Below the pieces are notes generated by a model. The model ran no database searches. It was not told where the DNA came from and saw only the letters and a list, made by a program, of their open reading frames with translations. The position numbers and the translations under genes are program-made. Shown here in pieces: positions 24,156 through 33,285 of a stretch of 64,000 nt of DNA. The stretch comes from CALMEC01 sp964434425 (lineage in GTDB: Bacteria > Actinomycetota > Thermoleophilia > Miltoncostaeales > Miltoncostaeaceae), in the NCBI GenBank assembly GCA_964434425.1, contig CAYSVH010000014.1, forward strand, positions 1 through 64,000, given 5' to 3'. Position 1 is the first letter of the stretch. Each line of letters begins with the position of its first letter.

Positions 24156-26171
24156 ATGTCCTCCCACGAGACCCCCACGCCCGACGTCACCGAGGCCGAC
24201 CGCCGGGCCGTCATCGACCTCATGGCCGACGGACGGCCGCGCTCCGCCGCCGAGATCGCCGCCGAGCTCGCCTCTCATCCCTCGCTCCAGGGGGACGAGG
24301 GCCGCATGCGCATCTACGAGGTCGCGGAGACGGCTCCGGGTTTCATGACGCTGGACGGGGAACGTGTCTTCGACGTCAACGCCGTCCTCGCCGGCCGCGT
24401 GCTGCCACACCGGCTCACGGAGGAGGAACGGACCACCGGCATCGTCCTGCTTCGGCCCGACATCGTCCCCGCCGCCCTGGCGGCGCAGGCCGAGCCCGAG
24501 GGCGGCGGCGAGGACGATGACGCACCGGTCCCCGTCCGGGTGGCGGGGCTGGGCGAGGTCTCCATGGTGTTCACGCCGACCGGCGGTGATGTGTCGGACG
24601 GGTTCGAGGGCGAGCTGGGGCTGGGCGGCGGCCTGGCGCTCGGGGCGGCGGCGCTCGATGCGATCCGCGGGGAGGGCGAGGTCATCGCCGCCCGGCTGCA
24701 GGACGGCGAACTCCACCTGAGCGCCGCCGAGCACGCAGAGGCGGATGCCGAGGCCGCCGACTCTCTGAGACGTCACTTCGACGAATTAAGGGGAGACGAG
24801 GAATCGGTCGGGCTGACGTCGCTGCTCGTGACATGGTTGATCGAGGACGAGCGGGCCCTGCGCCGGCCCGGTGCGCCGTTCGCCGCACTCGTCGAGGCCG
24901 CAGCGCTCACATATCGCGGCGCGTGGGTGGGGCCGGAGGACGAGGGATGGCGCACGCCGCTCGAGATCCATGCGGAGGAGCTTCGCGAGCGGAACGCCGA
25001 GGTCTACCGGTTCGACGAGTGCTGCCACCGGGCGTACGAGGAGGTCTCGGAGGCGTTCCTCACGGATGGCGGGATCGACCGCGACACGGTCGGTCGCAGC
25101 CTGGCGCACGGGGAGGTGGCGGCGGCGTTCCTCGCCGAGGAGTTCGCGACCGCCGGTCATCACATGGACGATGCGGCCCGCGAGATCGTCGACTTCGCCA
25201 CCGCGCTACTCGAGGTGGCCGACGCCGGATCGGCCCCGGCGAGCCTCTACGTCCGCGCCACGGCACACGAGTGCCTCGGGCAGGTGGCGAACGCCGAGCA
25301 GGATCTGCGGCTGGCGCTGCGACTCGATCCCGCACACCGGCATTCCCTCATCGCCTCCGCGGGCTATCTGGACGACCGGGGTGACGCACGACGCGCCCTC
25401 GCTAATCTGCGGCGGGCCGGGCTGGACGACGACCACCCGCAGATCGTCCGGCTGCAGCGGATCGTCGCGGCCGAACCTCCCAAGGTCGGTCGCAACGAGC
25501 CGTGTCCGTGCGGGTCGGGGCGCAAGTTCAAGGCCTGCTGCATCGACCGGGCGACCGTCCCCACGGCCGTGCAGGCGGAGTGGCTCTACGCGAAGATCCT
25601 CGGATTCACGCTCCACCCGGCGCGCCGCGGTGTGGTCGAGCATCTCGCGATCCACGCGATCGAGAGCGACGGGACGGACGAGGATCCCGCGGCCCGCATC
25701 CAGGAGGACATCCGGCTGGCAGAGATCGCCGCGTTCGAGGCGGGTGTCGTCAACTGGTTCGCCGAGGAGCGCCGGGCGCTTCTGCCGCGGCACGAGCACG
25801 ACCTCGTTGAGGAGTGGTCCGCCCAGCCCCTCAGCGTGTTCGATGTCCGGTCGGTCGACGACGGATCCGTCGCGCTGACGGATCGGGTGTCCGGCAACGA
25901 CGTCGTCGCCTCGACGTTCACGTTCGACGAGGTCGCGGAGGGGACGACGATCGTCGGGCGCGTACTCGGCGTGGGATCACGTGCGTTCCTCGGCGGACCG
26001 ATCTGCGAGGTGCCGGACCAGGAGATCGACGTCATCGTGGCCCTGGCGACCGCCGGCGACATGTCGGCCCACGACTGGGCGGACTGGGTGGGGCACATCG
26101 ACGCCGTCGCCGACGGGCGGTCGGGAGTGTTCGTGCGCTCCGAGGGGCATCATCACCATGCCCATGGCTGA
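24156..26171 (+). CDS. Large SEC-C motif protein with TPR-like region
   Basis: A 671-residue soluble, acidic protein. Residues about 10-90 look like a winged-helix (AVIDLMADGRPRSAAEIAAEL). The middle, at about 345-440, is helical and TPR-like (EVADAGSAPASLYVRATAHECLGQ). A zinc-binding SEC-C motif, RNEPCPCGSGRKFKACC, lies near 447-463 and a C-terminal domain ends in a His-rich tail. SEC-C motifs usually act as zinc-dependent protein- or ribosome-interaction modules, as at the end of SecA. Function of this family is unknown. Followed directly by a flavoprotein gene. Confidence 0.8.
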   Translation: MSSHETPTPDVTEADRRAVIDLMADGRPRSAAEIAAELASHPSLQGDEGRMRIYEVAETAPGFMTLDGERVFDVNAVLAGRVLPHRLTEEERTTGIVLLRPDIVPAALAAQAEPEGGGEDDDAPVPVRVAGLGEVSMVFTPTGGDVSDGFEGELGLGGGLALGAAALDAIRGEGEVIAARLQDGELHLSAAEHAEADAEAADSLRRHFDELRGDEESVGLTSLLVTWLIEDERALRRPGAPFAALVEAAALTYRGAWVGPEDEGWRTPLEIHAEELRERNAEVYRFDECCHRAYEEVSEAFLTDGGIDRDTVGRSLAHGEVAAAFLAEEFATAGHHMDDAAREIVDFATALLEVADAGSAPASLYVRATAHECLGQVANAEQDLRLALRLDPAHRHSLIASAGYLDDRGDARRALANLRRAGLDDDHPQIVRLQRIVAAEPPKVGRNEPCPCGSGRKFKACCIDRATVPTAVQAEWLYAKILGFTLHPARRGVVEHLAIHAIESDGTDEDPAARIQEDIRLAEIAAFEAGVVNWFAEERRALLPRHEHDLVEEWSAQPLSVFDVRSVDDGSVALTDRVSGNDVVASTFTFDEVAEGTTIVGRVLGVGSRAFLGGPICEVPDQEIDVIVALATAGDMSAHDWADWVGHIDAVADGRSGVFVRSEGHHHHAHG

Positions 26172-26199
26172 CGTTCCGGGCGGCCGGCCGGAGGGGGCG

Positions 26200-27555
26200 A
26201 TGACGCGACGCATCCTGGTGGTCGGCGGTGACGCGGCGGGCATGACCGCCGCTTCGACCGCCAAGCGGGCGCTCGGCGACGCCGCCGACGTGGTGGTCTT
26301 CGAACGCGGGACCGACACGTCGTACTCGGCGTGCGGGATCCCGTACTGGGTCGCGGGCGAGGTCGGCACTCGCGATGCGCTCGTCGTCCGCACGCCGGAG
26401 GGGCACCGTGCTCGCGGCCTGGACGTGCGGACGGGTCACGAGGTCGTGGCCCTGGATCCCGACGGCGGGCGGATCCTGGTGCGCACATCGCGCGGGGAGG
26501 AGTGGCACGCGTACGACGACCTGGTACTGGCCACGGGTGCGGAACCCATCCGTCCCGAGATCATCGGCATCAACGCGACCGGTGTGTACGGCATCCAGAC
26601 CCTGCAGGACGGCACGCGCGTCATCGATGCCCTGGACGGCACCCCGCCTCCCGCGTCGGCGGTGGTCATCGGCAGCGGCTATGTCGGGCTCGAGATGGCC
26701 GAGGCCCTGCTCATGCGCGGCATCGAGACCACGGTCGTCGAGCAGGCGGCGGCCCCGCTACCGACCGTCGATCCCGAGCTGGGGCGGAAGATCGCCGACG
26801 CGATGCGCTCGACCGGCGTGCGGCTCGTGCTCGGGCACGCGGTCCACGAGATCGTCACCCGGGACGGGCGTGTCACCGCCGTGCGGGCAGGAGGCACCGA
26901 GGTGCCGGCGGACCTGGTCATCCTCGGCGTCGGCGTCACCGCGCGATCCGGGCTGGCGCGAGAGGCGGGGCTTCCGACGGGGCTGAGGGGAGCCATCCTG
27001 ACCGACCCGTCCATGCGCGTCGTGGGCCATCCGCACATCTGGGCGGGGGGCGACTGCGCGGCCGTCCACCACCGCATCCTGGACGAGCCCGTGCACGTCC
27101 CCCTCGGCACCCACGCGAACAAGCAGGGTTGGATCATCGGTCGCAACCTCGGCGGCGCGGACGACACCTTCGACGGGGTTATCGGCACGGCGATCACACG
27201 GATCTGGTCACTCGAGATCTCGCGCACGGGGCTGGGGGAGGCACAGGCACGCGACGCGGGCCGGGACGTGGTGGTCGCCGTCGTCGATTCGACCACCCGT
27301 GCCGCCTACTATCCGGGCGCCGCCGAGATCACCGTCAAGATGGTCGCGGAGCGTGCCACCCGGCGCATCCTCGGGGTCCAGATCGTCGGTGGCCGGGGTG
27401 CCGCCCTCCGCATCGACACGGCCGCGGCGGCCATCTGGGCGGGGATGACGGTGGACGACCTCGTGATGTGCGATCTGGCCTACGCGCCGCCGTTCTCACC
27501 GGTGTGGGATCCGCTGCAGACGGCGGGTCGCGCGGTCCTCGGTCAGCTGCGGTGA
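26200..27555 (+). CDS. CoA-disulfide reductase-like FAD/NAD(P) oxidoreductase
   Basis: A 451-residue flavoprotein of the CoADR/Nox family. FAD-binding GGDAAGM at residues 9-15, the SYSACGIPY redox motif with Cys about 45, DDLVLATGAEP, the NAD(P) fold VVIGSGYVGLEMAEAL, WAGGDCAAVHH, and a C-terminal dimerisation domain ending DLAYAPPFSPVWDPL. Such enzymes reduce CoA disulfides or polysulfide, or act as NADH oxidases. ATG 26200 is chosen after GGAGGGGG; ATG 26164 inside the preceding gene is the alternative. Confidence 0.9.
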   Translation: MTRRILVVGGDAAGMTAASTAKRALGDAADVVVFERGTDTSYSACGIPYWVAGEVGTRDALVVRTPEGHRARGLDVRTGHEVVALDPDGGRILVRTSRGEEWHAYDDLVLATGAEPIRPEIIGINATGVYGIQTLQDGTRVIDALDGTPPPASAVVIGSGYVGLEMAEALLMRGIETTVVEQAAAPLPTVDPELGRKIADAMRSTGVRLVLGHAVHEIVTRDGRVTAVRAGGTEVPADLVILGVGVTARSGLAREAGLPTGLRGAILTDPSMRVVGHPHIWAGGDCAAVHHRILDEPVHVPLGTHANKQGWIIGRNLGGADDTFDGVIGTAITRIWSLEISRTGLGEAQARDAGRDVVVAVVDSTTRAAYYPGAAEITVKMVAERATRRILGVQIVGGRGAALRIDTAAAAIWAGMTVDDLVMCDLAYAPPFSPVWDPLQTAGRAVLGQLR

Positions 27556-27641
27556 TGCCGCGGGCCGGAGATCTCGTGACGGTCGCCGGCGGCATCTCGT
27601 CGCAGGAGCCGATGTCCTCCACCGCCCTCCGATAGGGGGAT

Positions 27642-27670
27642 GGATCTCGTGCGTTCCGTACGGGAGATCC
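27642..27670. terminator. Hairpin between convergent flavoprotein and MFS genes
   Basis: GGATCTC / GAGATCC arms with a 15-nt loop that can pair further, about 90 nt after the flavoprotein stop and 53 nt beyond the MFS stop. Could serve either strand. Confidence 0.4.
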
Positions 27671-27722
27671 GTTCGGCAACCGTACGCTGAGCTTCGGCCC
27701 CCGGGACACCGCCCCTTCGCCG

Positions 27723-29099
27723 TCATGGCCGGCCGCCGGCCTCCGGCCTCCGGCGCCACCGGATCGCGAGGGCGGTGACCACACCGAGGAAGCCCGCGAC
27801 GACGCTCGCCCAGAAGGCGATCACGTAGCCGCGCTCGGCCGACACGGTGGCGCCGCCCACCGTGTGCGCGGCCACGAGGGCCGCGGCGATCTGTCCGCCC
27901 ATCACGCCGCCCACCGTCCGGACGACGTTGTTCACCCCGGTCGCGACGGCGGTCTGGGTGGCGGGCACCTCGCCCACGATCAGCCGGGGCATGGCGGCGA
28001 ACGCGAAGCCGATCCCGATTCCGGTCACCGCGAACCACAGGGACACGGAGAGCGCGGTGTCGTGCCACAACGCGATGCCCATGGATCCGATGCCCGAGCA
28101 CGTCATCCCGATCCACAGGGGAACGCTCGGCCCGAACCGCTGCCCGATGACGCCGGCGATCGGACCACCGGCCACGATCGCGGCCGACGTGGGGAGCGTC
28201 CACAGTCCGGCCTCCGTGACGCTCATGCCGAAGCCGAACGTGGCGAGCTCCCGGTCGGCGGGTGACAGAGAGGAGGGGAACTGGAGGAAGGTGGGGAGGA
28301 TCAGCCAGGTGGAGTACAGGGCATAGCCCGACAGGAACGCCGTGAGGTTGGTGAACAGGACCGGCCGGTGCGACATCACGCGCAGGTCGACCATGGGCGC
28401 GGCGACACGGCGCTCGACCACGACCCATGCCGCGATGACGATGAACGCGCCGGCCAGGAGCGCGAGGAGCGCCGGTGAGAGCCAGCCCCACCGGTTGCCC
28501 TCGGAGAGGGCCAGGAGGAGGGTGCCCAGCCCGACGGACAGCAGCACGGCACCCGGGATGTCGACGGTGGAGGACGCGCGGACATCCGACTCCGGGATGA
28601 AGCGCCACACGAGGATGAGGGCCGCGGCTCCGATCACCGCCGACAGCACGAACAGCCAGCGCCAGGATGTGTTGTCGGCGATGAGCCCGGCGGCGACGAT
28701 GCCGAATGCGCCGCCCACGCCCAGCACCGAGGAGACCGTGCCCATGGCGACGCTCCAGCGCGGCTCGGGGAGATGGTCGCGGATGATCGCGAATGACAGG
28801 GGGAACACCGCCGCACCCACGCCCTGCACACCCCGGAACGCGATGAGCGACGCGATGTCCCATGCGACGACGGCGCCGAGCGACCCGAGGAGGAAGATGC
28901 CGAGGCTCACCAGCATCATGCGCACCTTCCCGAACTGGTCGCCGAGACGGCTGAACAATGGTGTTATTACCACACCGACGAGAAGATAGACGGTCACCGT
29001 CCACGTGACCCATTCCGTCGTCGTGCCCAGCTCGACCTGCAGCATCGGAAGGACCGGGATGAGCAGCGTCTGCATGATCGCGAACGCCAGCGACGACAT
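27723..29099 (-). CDS. MFS drug-resistance transporter, DHA2 (EmrB/QacA) type
   Basis: A 458-residue membrane transporter with about 13-14 helices. Motif A is LFSRLGDQFGKVRM, motif C is VLGVGGAFGIVAAGLIADNTSWRWLF, typical of 14-TM drug exporters. ATG 29099 falls inside the first membrane helix. The same frame continues upstream as ...LTLKSTVDTRAVLAGLI, which would complete that helix, but offers no ATG, GTG or TTG, only CTG at 29144. The true start may therefore be CTG. The next gene upstream on the strand is a MarR regulator that likely controls it. Confidence 0.88.
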   Translation of the reverse strand: MSSLAFAIMQTLLIPVLPMLQVELGTTTEWVTWTVTVYLLVGVVITPLFSRLGDQFGKVRMMLVSLGIFLLGSLGAVVAWDIASLIAFRGVQGVGAAVFPLSFAIIRDHLPEPRWSVAMGTVSSVLGVGGAFGIVAAGLIADNTSWRWLFVLSAVIGAAALILVWRFIPESDVRASSTVDIPGAVLLSVGLGTLLLALSEGNRWGWLSPALLALLAGAFIVIAAWVVVERRVAAPMVDLRVMSHRPVLFTNLTAFLSGYALYSTWLILPTFLQFPSSLSPADRELATFGFGMSVTEAGLWTLPTSAAIVAGGPIAGVIGQRFGPSVPLWIGMTCSGIGSMGIALWHDTALSVSLWFAVTGIGIGFAFAAMPRLIVGEVPATQTAVATGVNNVVRTVGGVMGGQIAAALVAAHTVGGATVSAERGYVIAFWASVVAGFLGVVTALAIRWRRRPEAGGRP

Positions 29100-29376
29100 G
29101 ATCAGCCCGGCGAGGACCGCCCGCGTGTCGACGGTCGATTTCAGAGTGAGGGGAGCGTCACGTGTCGAGGATCCTGCGACGGCCGGGTGGGCGGAGGCGC
29201 CGCCCGGACAGGTACGGAGGCGAGGTTCGCATCGAGGGTATGGGAACGGGACGCGCCGGGGCCTCGGCCCGCCGGCGAGCGGTCACGTCATGGCGCTGTG
29301 GTCGGCATCGCGCGGCTGACGCGGATGCGGACCCCGTCACCGACCATCCCGCATGCCCGATCCCGTGCGGGGCACT

Positions 29377-29402
29377 GCCCCGCGGTCCCGCGGCCGCGGG
29401 GC
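29377..29402 (-). terminator. Hairpin at the end of the marR gene
   Basis: Perfect 9-bp GCCCCGCGG / CCGCGGGGC stem with an 8-nt loop, starting 2 nt beyond the MarR stop. The rest of the 29100-29403 gap shows no gene besides the possible 5' extension of the MFS gene. Confidence 0.6.
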
Positions 29403-29403
29403 C

Positions 29404-29856
29404 CTACGGGCCGGGGAGACGGGCCATCACCTTGGTGAGGAGTCCCACCAGGGTGGCCTGCTCCTCCTCGTCCAGATCGGCGAACAGGTCGTCGTGGACG
29501 CGCATCACGATGAGGCGGCTCATCTCCACGATCTCGCGACCGGCATCCGTGATGTGCACGCAGACAGACCGTCGATCGTCCGGGTGCGGCTCGCGGGTCA
29601 CGTATCCGGCGCGGACGAGGCGGTCCACCATGCCGGACATCGAGGGTGCCTCGACGCGCTGGCGGCGGGCGAGCTCGGCCTGCGTCAGGCCGTTCGTTTC
29701 TATCAACCGGACGAGAACCGCCACGGCCTGAGGCCCCGCATCCGGCAGCTCGTTGTCCAAGAGCGTGCGGATGAGCCGACCGGTGACCGACAGCTGCCAG
29801 ACGAGCGACTCGTTGAGGTTGTACGGTCGGTCGAAGGGCGATCTGGCGGTGGTCAT
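29404..29856 (-). CDS. MarR-family transcriptional regulator
   Basis: A 150-residue winged-helix regulator: NGLTQAELARRQRVEAPSMSGMVDRLVRAGYVTREPHPDDRRSVCVHIT is the DNA-binding part, flanked by dimerisation helices. GGAGG directly abuts the ATG. Being just upstream of the multidrug exporter on the same strand suggests it represses that exporter until a drug-like ligand binds. Confidence 0.9.
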   Translation of the reverse strand: MTTARSPFDRPYNLNESLVWQLSVTGRLIRTLLDNELPDAGPQAVAVLVRLIETNGLTQAELARRQRVEAPSMSGMVDRLVRAGYVTREPHPDDRRSVCVHITDAGREIVEMSRLIVMRVHDDLFADLDEEEQATLVGLLTKVMARLPGP

Positions 29857-29965
29857 CCTCCAAATCGTTAGCACAGCGTGCGATGGTTTTGGTGTGAGAA
29901 GTAGGTCGCCGGTCTGTTCGGCGCGCCGTGTGAGACGTGCCGTCACACTCGTGGCCACCCTACGT

Positions 29966-30976
29966 TCAGGGGCGCTCCTCATGGCCGCCGAACTGCTGTC
30001 GCATGGCGGAGAGGACGCGGTTGGCGTAGCCGCCCTCCCCCCGTGAGGAGAAGCGCTCGAACAGTGCCGCCGTGAGGACGTGGGCCGGGACACCGGTCTC
30101 GACGGCGGCCTGGACGGTCCAGCGTCCCTCGCCGCTGTCGCTGACCGACCCCGTGAACGCGTCGAGGCCGGGGTCCCGGTGGAGCGCGGCCGCCGTCAGG
30201 TCCAAGAGCCAGCTGCTCACCACGCTTCCGCGGCGCCAGAGCTCGGTGATGGCGGGGATGTCGAGGTCGTACCGGTACGCCTCGGGGTCCTGGAGCGGCG
30301 CCGTCTCGGCGTCCTTCGATCGCGGCGCGGACCCGATGTCCGCCCGGTCGAGGATCGCGAGCCCCTCCGCGTACGCGGCCATGGCCCCGTACTCGATGCC
30401 GTTGTGGATCATCTTCACGAAGTGGCCGGCTCCGGGCGGGCCGCAGTGGAGGTAGCCGCGCTCGTCGGGCGTCGGATCGCCCTCACGTCCGGGGGTGCGC
30501 GGTGCCGCGTCGACTCCGGGTGCGAGGGAGCGGAAGATGGGCTCGAGCCGTGCGACGGCGGCATCGCGACCTCCGATCATGAGGCAGTAGCCGCGCTCGC
30601 GGCCGAAGACCCCGCCGCTCGTGCCGACGTCGACGAGGTTGAGACCCCGCCCATGGAGCTCCGCGGCGATCCGGATGGCATCCCGGTAGTTGCTGTTGCC
30701 CCCGTCGATGATCGTGTCGCCGGGCGACAGCACCGCCGCCACGTCGTCGATGACACGTCCGGTGATGCCGGCGGGAACCATGGCCCAGACGTGGCGCGGG
30801 GCATCCATCCTCGCGGCGAGGTCGACCAGGTCGGCGGCGGGCGTCGCGCCCTCGTCCGCCAGCGCGGCGACCGCGGCCGGATCGACGTCGAAGACCACGC
30901 ATTCATGCCCGTCGCGCATGAGGCGGCGGACGATGTTGGCGCCCATGCGCCCCAGGCCGACCATGCCCAGCTGCAT
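29966..30976 (-). CDS. gnd: 6-phosphogluconate dehydrogenase, decarboxylating (short NAD-type)
   Basis: Oxidative decarboxylation of 6-phosphogluconate to ribulose 5-phosphate. The 336-residue protein starts MQLGMVGLGRMGANIVRRLM (NAD(P)-binding), then DGGNSNYRDA, DVGTSGGVFGRERGYCLMIGG, and GHFVKMIHNGIEYGAMAAYAEG with the catalytic Lys and His. This length is that of the short GndA-like class. An alternative start, GTG 31006 with AAGGGA 7 nt upstream, would add ten residues and has the better ribosome site. Lies just after pgi on the same strand, so the two probably form an operon. Confidence 0.93.
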   Translation of the reverse strand: MQLGMVGLGRMGANIVRRLMRDGHECVVFDVDPAAVAALADEGATPAADLVDLAARMDAPRHVWAMVPAGITGRVIDDVAAVLSPGDTIIDGGNSNYRDAIRIAAELHGRGLNLVDVGTSGGVFGRERGYCLMIGGRDAAVARLEPIFRSLAPGVDAAPRTPGREGDPTPDERGYLHCGPPGAGHFVKMIHNGIEYGAMAAYAEGLAILDRADIGSAPRSKDAETAPLQDPEAYRYDLDIPAITELWRRGSVVSSWLLDLTAAALHRDPGLDAFTGSVSDSGEGRWTVQAAVETGVPAHVLTAALFERFSSRGEGGYANRVLSAMRQQFGGHEERP

Positions 30977-31043
30977 CCTGTCGGTGTTCTCGGAGGTCCG
31001 GGGCACGGCGTGATCCCTTCGGTCGGTCGGTGGCGGAGGTGCG

Positions 31044-32678
31044 TCAGCCGGGTACACGTTCACGCCGGTATGACGCGATGAGGCGCGCGGTCGATGCGTC
31101 GTGATCACCGATGGGTTCCTCACCACGCAGCTCGGGGATGATCCGCCGGGCGAGGACCTTGCCCAGCTCGACCCCCCATTGGTCGAACGAGTTGATCTGC
31201 CACACGGCGCCCATGGTGAAGACCCGGTGCTCATACAGGGCGATGAGCTGGCCCAGCACGCTCGGCGTGAGGCGCGGCGCCATGATCATCGTGCTGGGAC
31301 GGTTGCCGGGGAAGACGCGATGCGGGATCTGATCCTCCGGCACCCCGTCGGCCGCGACCTCGTCCCGCGTCCGGCCGAACGCGAGCGCCTCGGCCTGGGC
31401 GAACAGGTTCGCGACGAGCTGATCGTGGTGCCCGGGCAGATCGTGGCGCGGGCGGGTGAACCCGATGAAGTCGCAGGGGATGAGGTGGGTGCCCTGATGG
31501 ATGAGCTGGTAGTAGGCGTGCTGTCCGTTCGTCCCCGGTGTACCCCAGACGACGGGTCCGGTGTTCCCGGTGACCGGACGGCCCCACAGGTCGGTCGACT
31601 TGCCGTTCGACTCCATGTCGAGCTGCTGGAGATACGCCGGAAAACGTGCGAGGTAGTGCGAGTACGGGAGGACGGCCTGCGTCGTGGCTCCGAAGAAGTT
31701 CGCGTACCAGACACCGAGGAGGCCCAGGAGGGCCGGGGCGTTCTCGGCGAGCGGCGCCTCGCGGAAATGGCGGTCGACCGTGTGGAAGCCGTCGAGCATC
31801 TCGCGGAAGGCCGGCGGACCGATGGCGAGCATGAGGGCGAGGCCGATGGCCGAGTCCATGCTGTAGCGGCCGCCGACCCAGTCCCAGAAGCCGAACATGC
31901 TGGCCGTGTCGATGCCGAAGCGCGCGACCTCCTCCGCATTGGTCGACACGGCCACGAAGTGCCGCGCCACCGCGGTGGCGTCCCCCAGGGCGTCGATCAG
32001 CCACGTGCGAGCGGTGGTGGCGTTCGTGATGGTCTCGACGGTCGTGAACGTCTTGGACGAGATCACGAAGAGGGTCTCGGCCGGGTCGAGGTCGGTGAGG
32101 GCCTCCCAGATGTCGTCGCCGTCGACGTTCGACACGAACCGGACCCGCATGCTCCGGTCGGACACATCGCGCAGGGCATCGAACGCCATCGCAGGACCGA
32201 GGTCCGAACCGCCGATCCCGATGTTCACGACGTTGCGGATCGGGAGGCCCGTGAACCCGGTCCAGTCGCCGCCGCGGACCCGGTCGCAGAAACGTTGCAT
32301 CGCATCCAGCACGGCGTGGATGTCGGGAACGACATCGTGACCGTCGACGTTGACCGCGGTGCCGCGCGGGGTTCGCAGCGCGGTGTGGAGCACCGCCCGG
32401 TCCTCGGTGACGTTGATGCGTTCGCCGCGGAACATGGCCTCGGTGCGCTCGGCGAGCCCGGCGACCTCGGCCAGCGACACGAGGCGGCGGATCGTCTCGT
32501 CGGTGATCCGGTTCTTCGAGTAGTCGACGACGAGGTCGCCCGCGCGGACGGTGAAACGTTCCGCGCGGCCGGGGTCCTCGGCGAAGAGATCACGCAGGTG
32601 CCGGTCGGCGATGTCGCGCTGATGGTCCTCGAGGGCCGCCCATGCGGGCGTGTCGACGATTCGCGGCGGTGGAGCCAC
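31044..32678 (-). CDS. pgi: Glucose-6-phosphate isomerase
   Basis: Interconverts glucose 6-phosphate and fructose 6-phosphate. The sequence is full length (about 544 residues): NVVNIGIGGSDLGPAM, VSNVDGDDIWEAL, FVISSKTFTTVETITNA, FGFWDWVGGRYSMDSAIG, and QLDMESNGKSTDLWG. The GTG at 32678 is preferred because GGAGG (32689-32685) lies 6 nt upstream; the GTG at 32684 overlaps that site. Upstream are three tandem intergenic repeats. Confidence 0.96.
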   Translation of the reverse strand: MAPPPRIVDTPAWAALEDHQRDIADRHLRDLFAEDPGRAERFTVRAGDLVVDYSKNRITDETIRRLVSLAEVAGLAERTEAMFRGERINVTEDRAVLHTALRTPRGTAVNVDGHDVVPDIHAVLDAMQRFCDRVRGGDWTGFTGLPIRNVVNIGIGGSDLGPAMAFDALRDVSDRSMRVRFVSNVDGDDIWEALTDLDPAETLFVISSKTFTTVETITNATTARTWLIDALGDATAVARHFVAVSTNAEEVARFGIDTASMFGFWDWVGGRYSMDSAIGLALMLAIGPPAFREMLDGFHTVDRHFREAPLAENAPALLGLLGVWYANFFGATTQAVLPYSHYLARFPAYLQQLDMESNGKSTDLWGRPVTGNTGPVVWGTPGTNGQHAYYQLIHQGTHLIPCDFIGFTRPRHDLPGHHDQLVANLFAQAEALAFGRTRDEVAADGVPEDQIPHRVFPGNRPSTMIMAPRLTPSVLGQLIALYEHRVFTMGAVWQINSFDQWGVELGKVLARRIIPELRGEEPIGDHDASTARLIASYRRERVPG

Positions 32679-32784
32679 GGTCACCTCCGGGTGGCGTCGT
32701 CAGGTCGTCGTGCAGACGGTACCCGATGGTCACCCGTGCGACCGGAGGCGGACGGCGAGAGAGATCCTGGCCAGGCTCTCTCTC

Positions 32785-32951
32785 GACGGTTGCTTCCACG
32801 GTCTCGCGGCGTGGTGCGTGTCCCCGGTGGCGCGGATGCGTCACCGGGCGACTCGAACAGGCGACCAGCATGCCCTTCGGCGCCCACCGGCACCGCCCCG
32901 CATCACACCGGTGACGCACCCCACATCCACGATCCCATGGAACCAACCATC
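32785..32951 (+). repeat. R1 repeat, tandem unit 1
   Basis: 167-nt unit starting GACGGTTGCTTCCACGGTCT and ending ATCCCATGGAACCAACCATC. The two ends are imperfect inverted repeats of each other over at least 40 nt. Separated from unit 2 by CC. Confidence 0.92.
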
Positions 32952-32953
32952 CC

Positions 32954-33120
32954 GATGGTTGCTTCCACGGTCTCGCGGTGTGGTGCACGCCTCCGGTGGC
33001 GCGGATGCGTCACCGGGCGACTCGAACAGGCGACCAGCATGCCCTTCGGCGCCCACCGGCACCGCCCCGCATCACACCGGTGACGCACCCCACATCCACG
33101 ATCCCATGGAACCAACCATC
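32954..33120 (+). repeat. R1 repeat, tandem unit 2
   Basis: 167 nt, nearly identical to unit 1 with an exact 169-nt period. Starts GATGGTTGCTTCCACGGTCT. The centre contains CGAACAGGCGACCAGCATGC. Confidence 0.93.
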
Positions 33121-33122
33121 CC

Positions 33123-33285
33123 GATGGTTGCTTCCACGGTCTCGCGGCGTGGTGCACGCCTCCGGCGGCGCGGATGCGTCACCGGACGACTCGAACAGGC
33201 GACCAGCATGCCCTTCGGCGCCCGGCACCGCCCCGCATCCACCGGTGACGCACCCCACATCCACGATCCCATGGAACCAACCATC
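33123..33285 (+). repeat. R1 repeat, tandem unit 3
   Basis: 163 nt, same as unit 2 with two tiny deletions. Its last base is part of the TAG stop codon of the ATPase gene on the opposite strand. Confidence 0.92.

Noticed and set aside
32785..33285. CRISPR array
   Set aside because: Units are 163-167 nt and almost wholly identical, with no short repeat / unique spacer alternation, and no cas genes are present.
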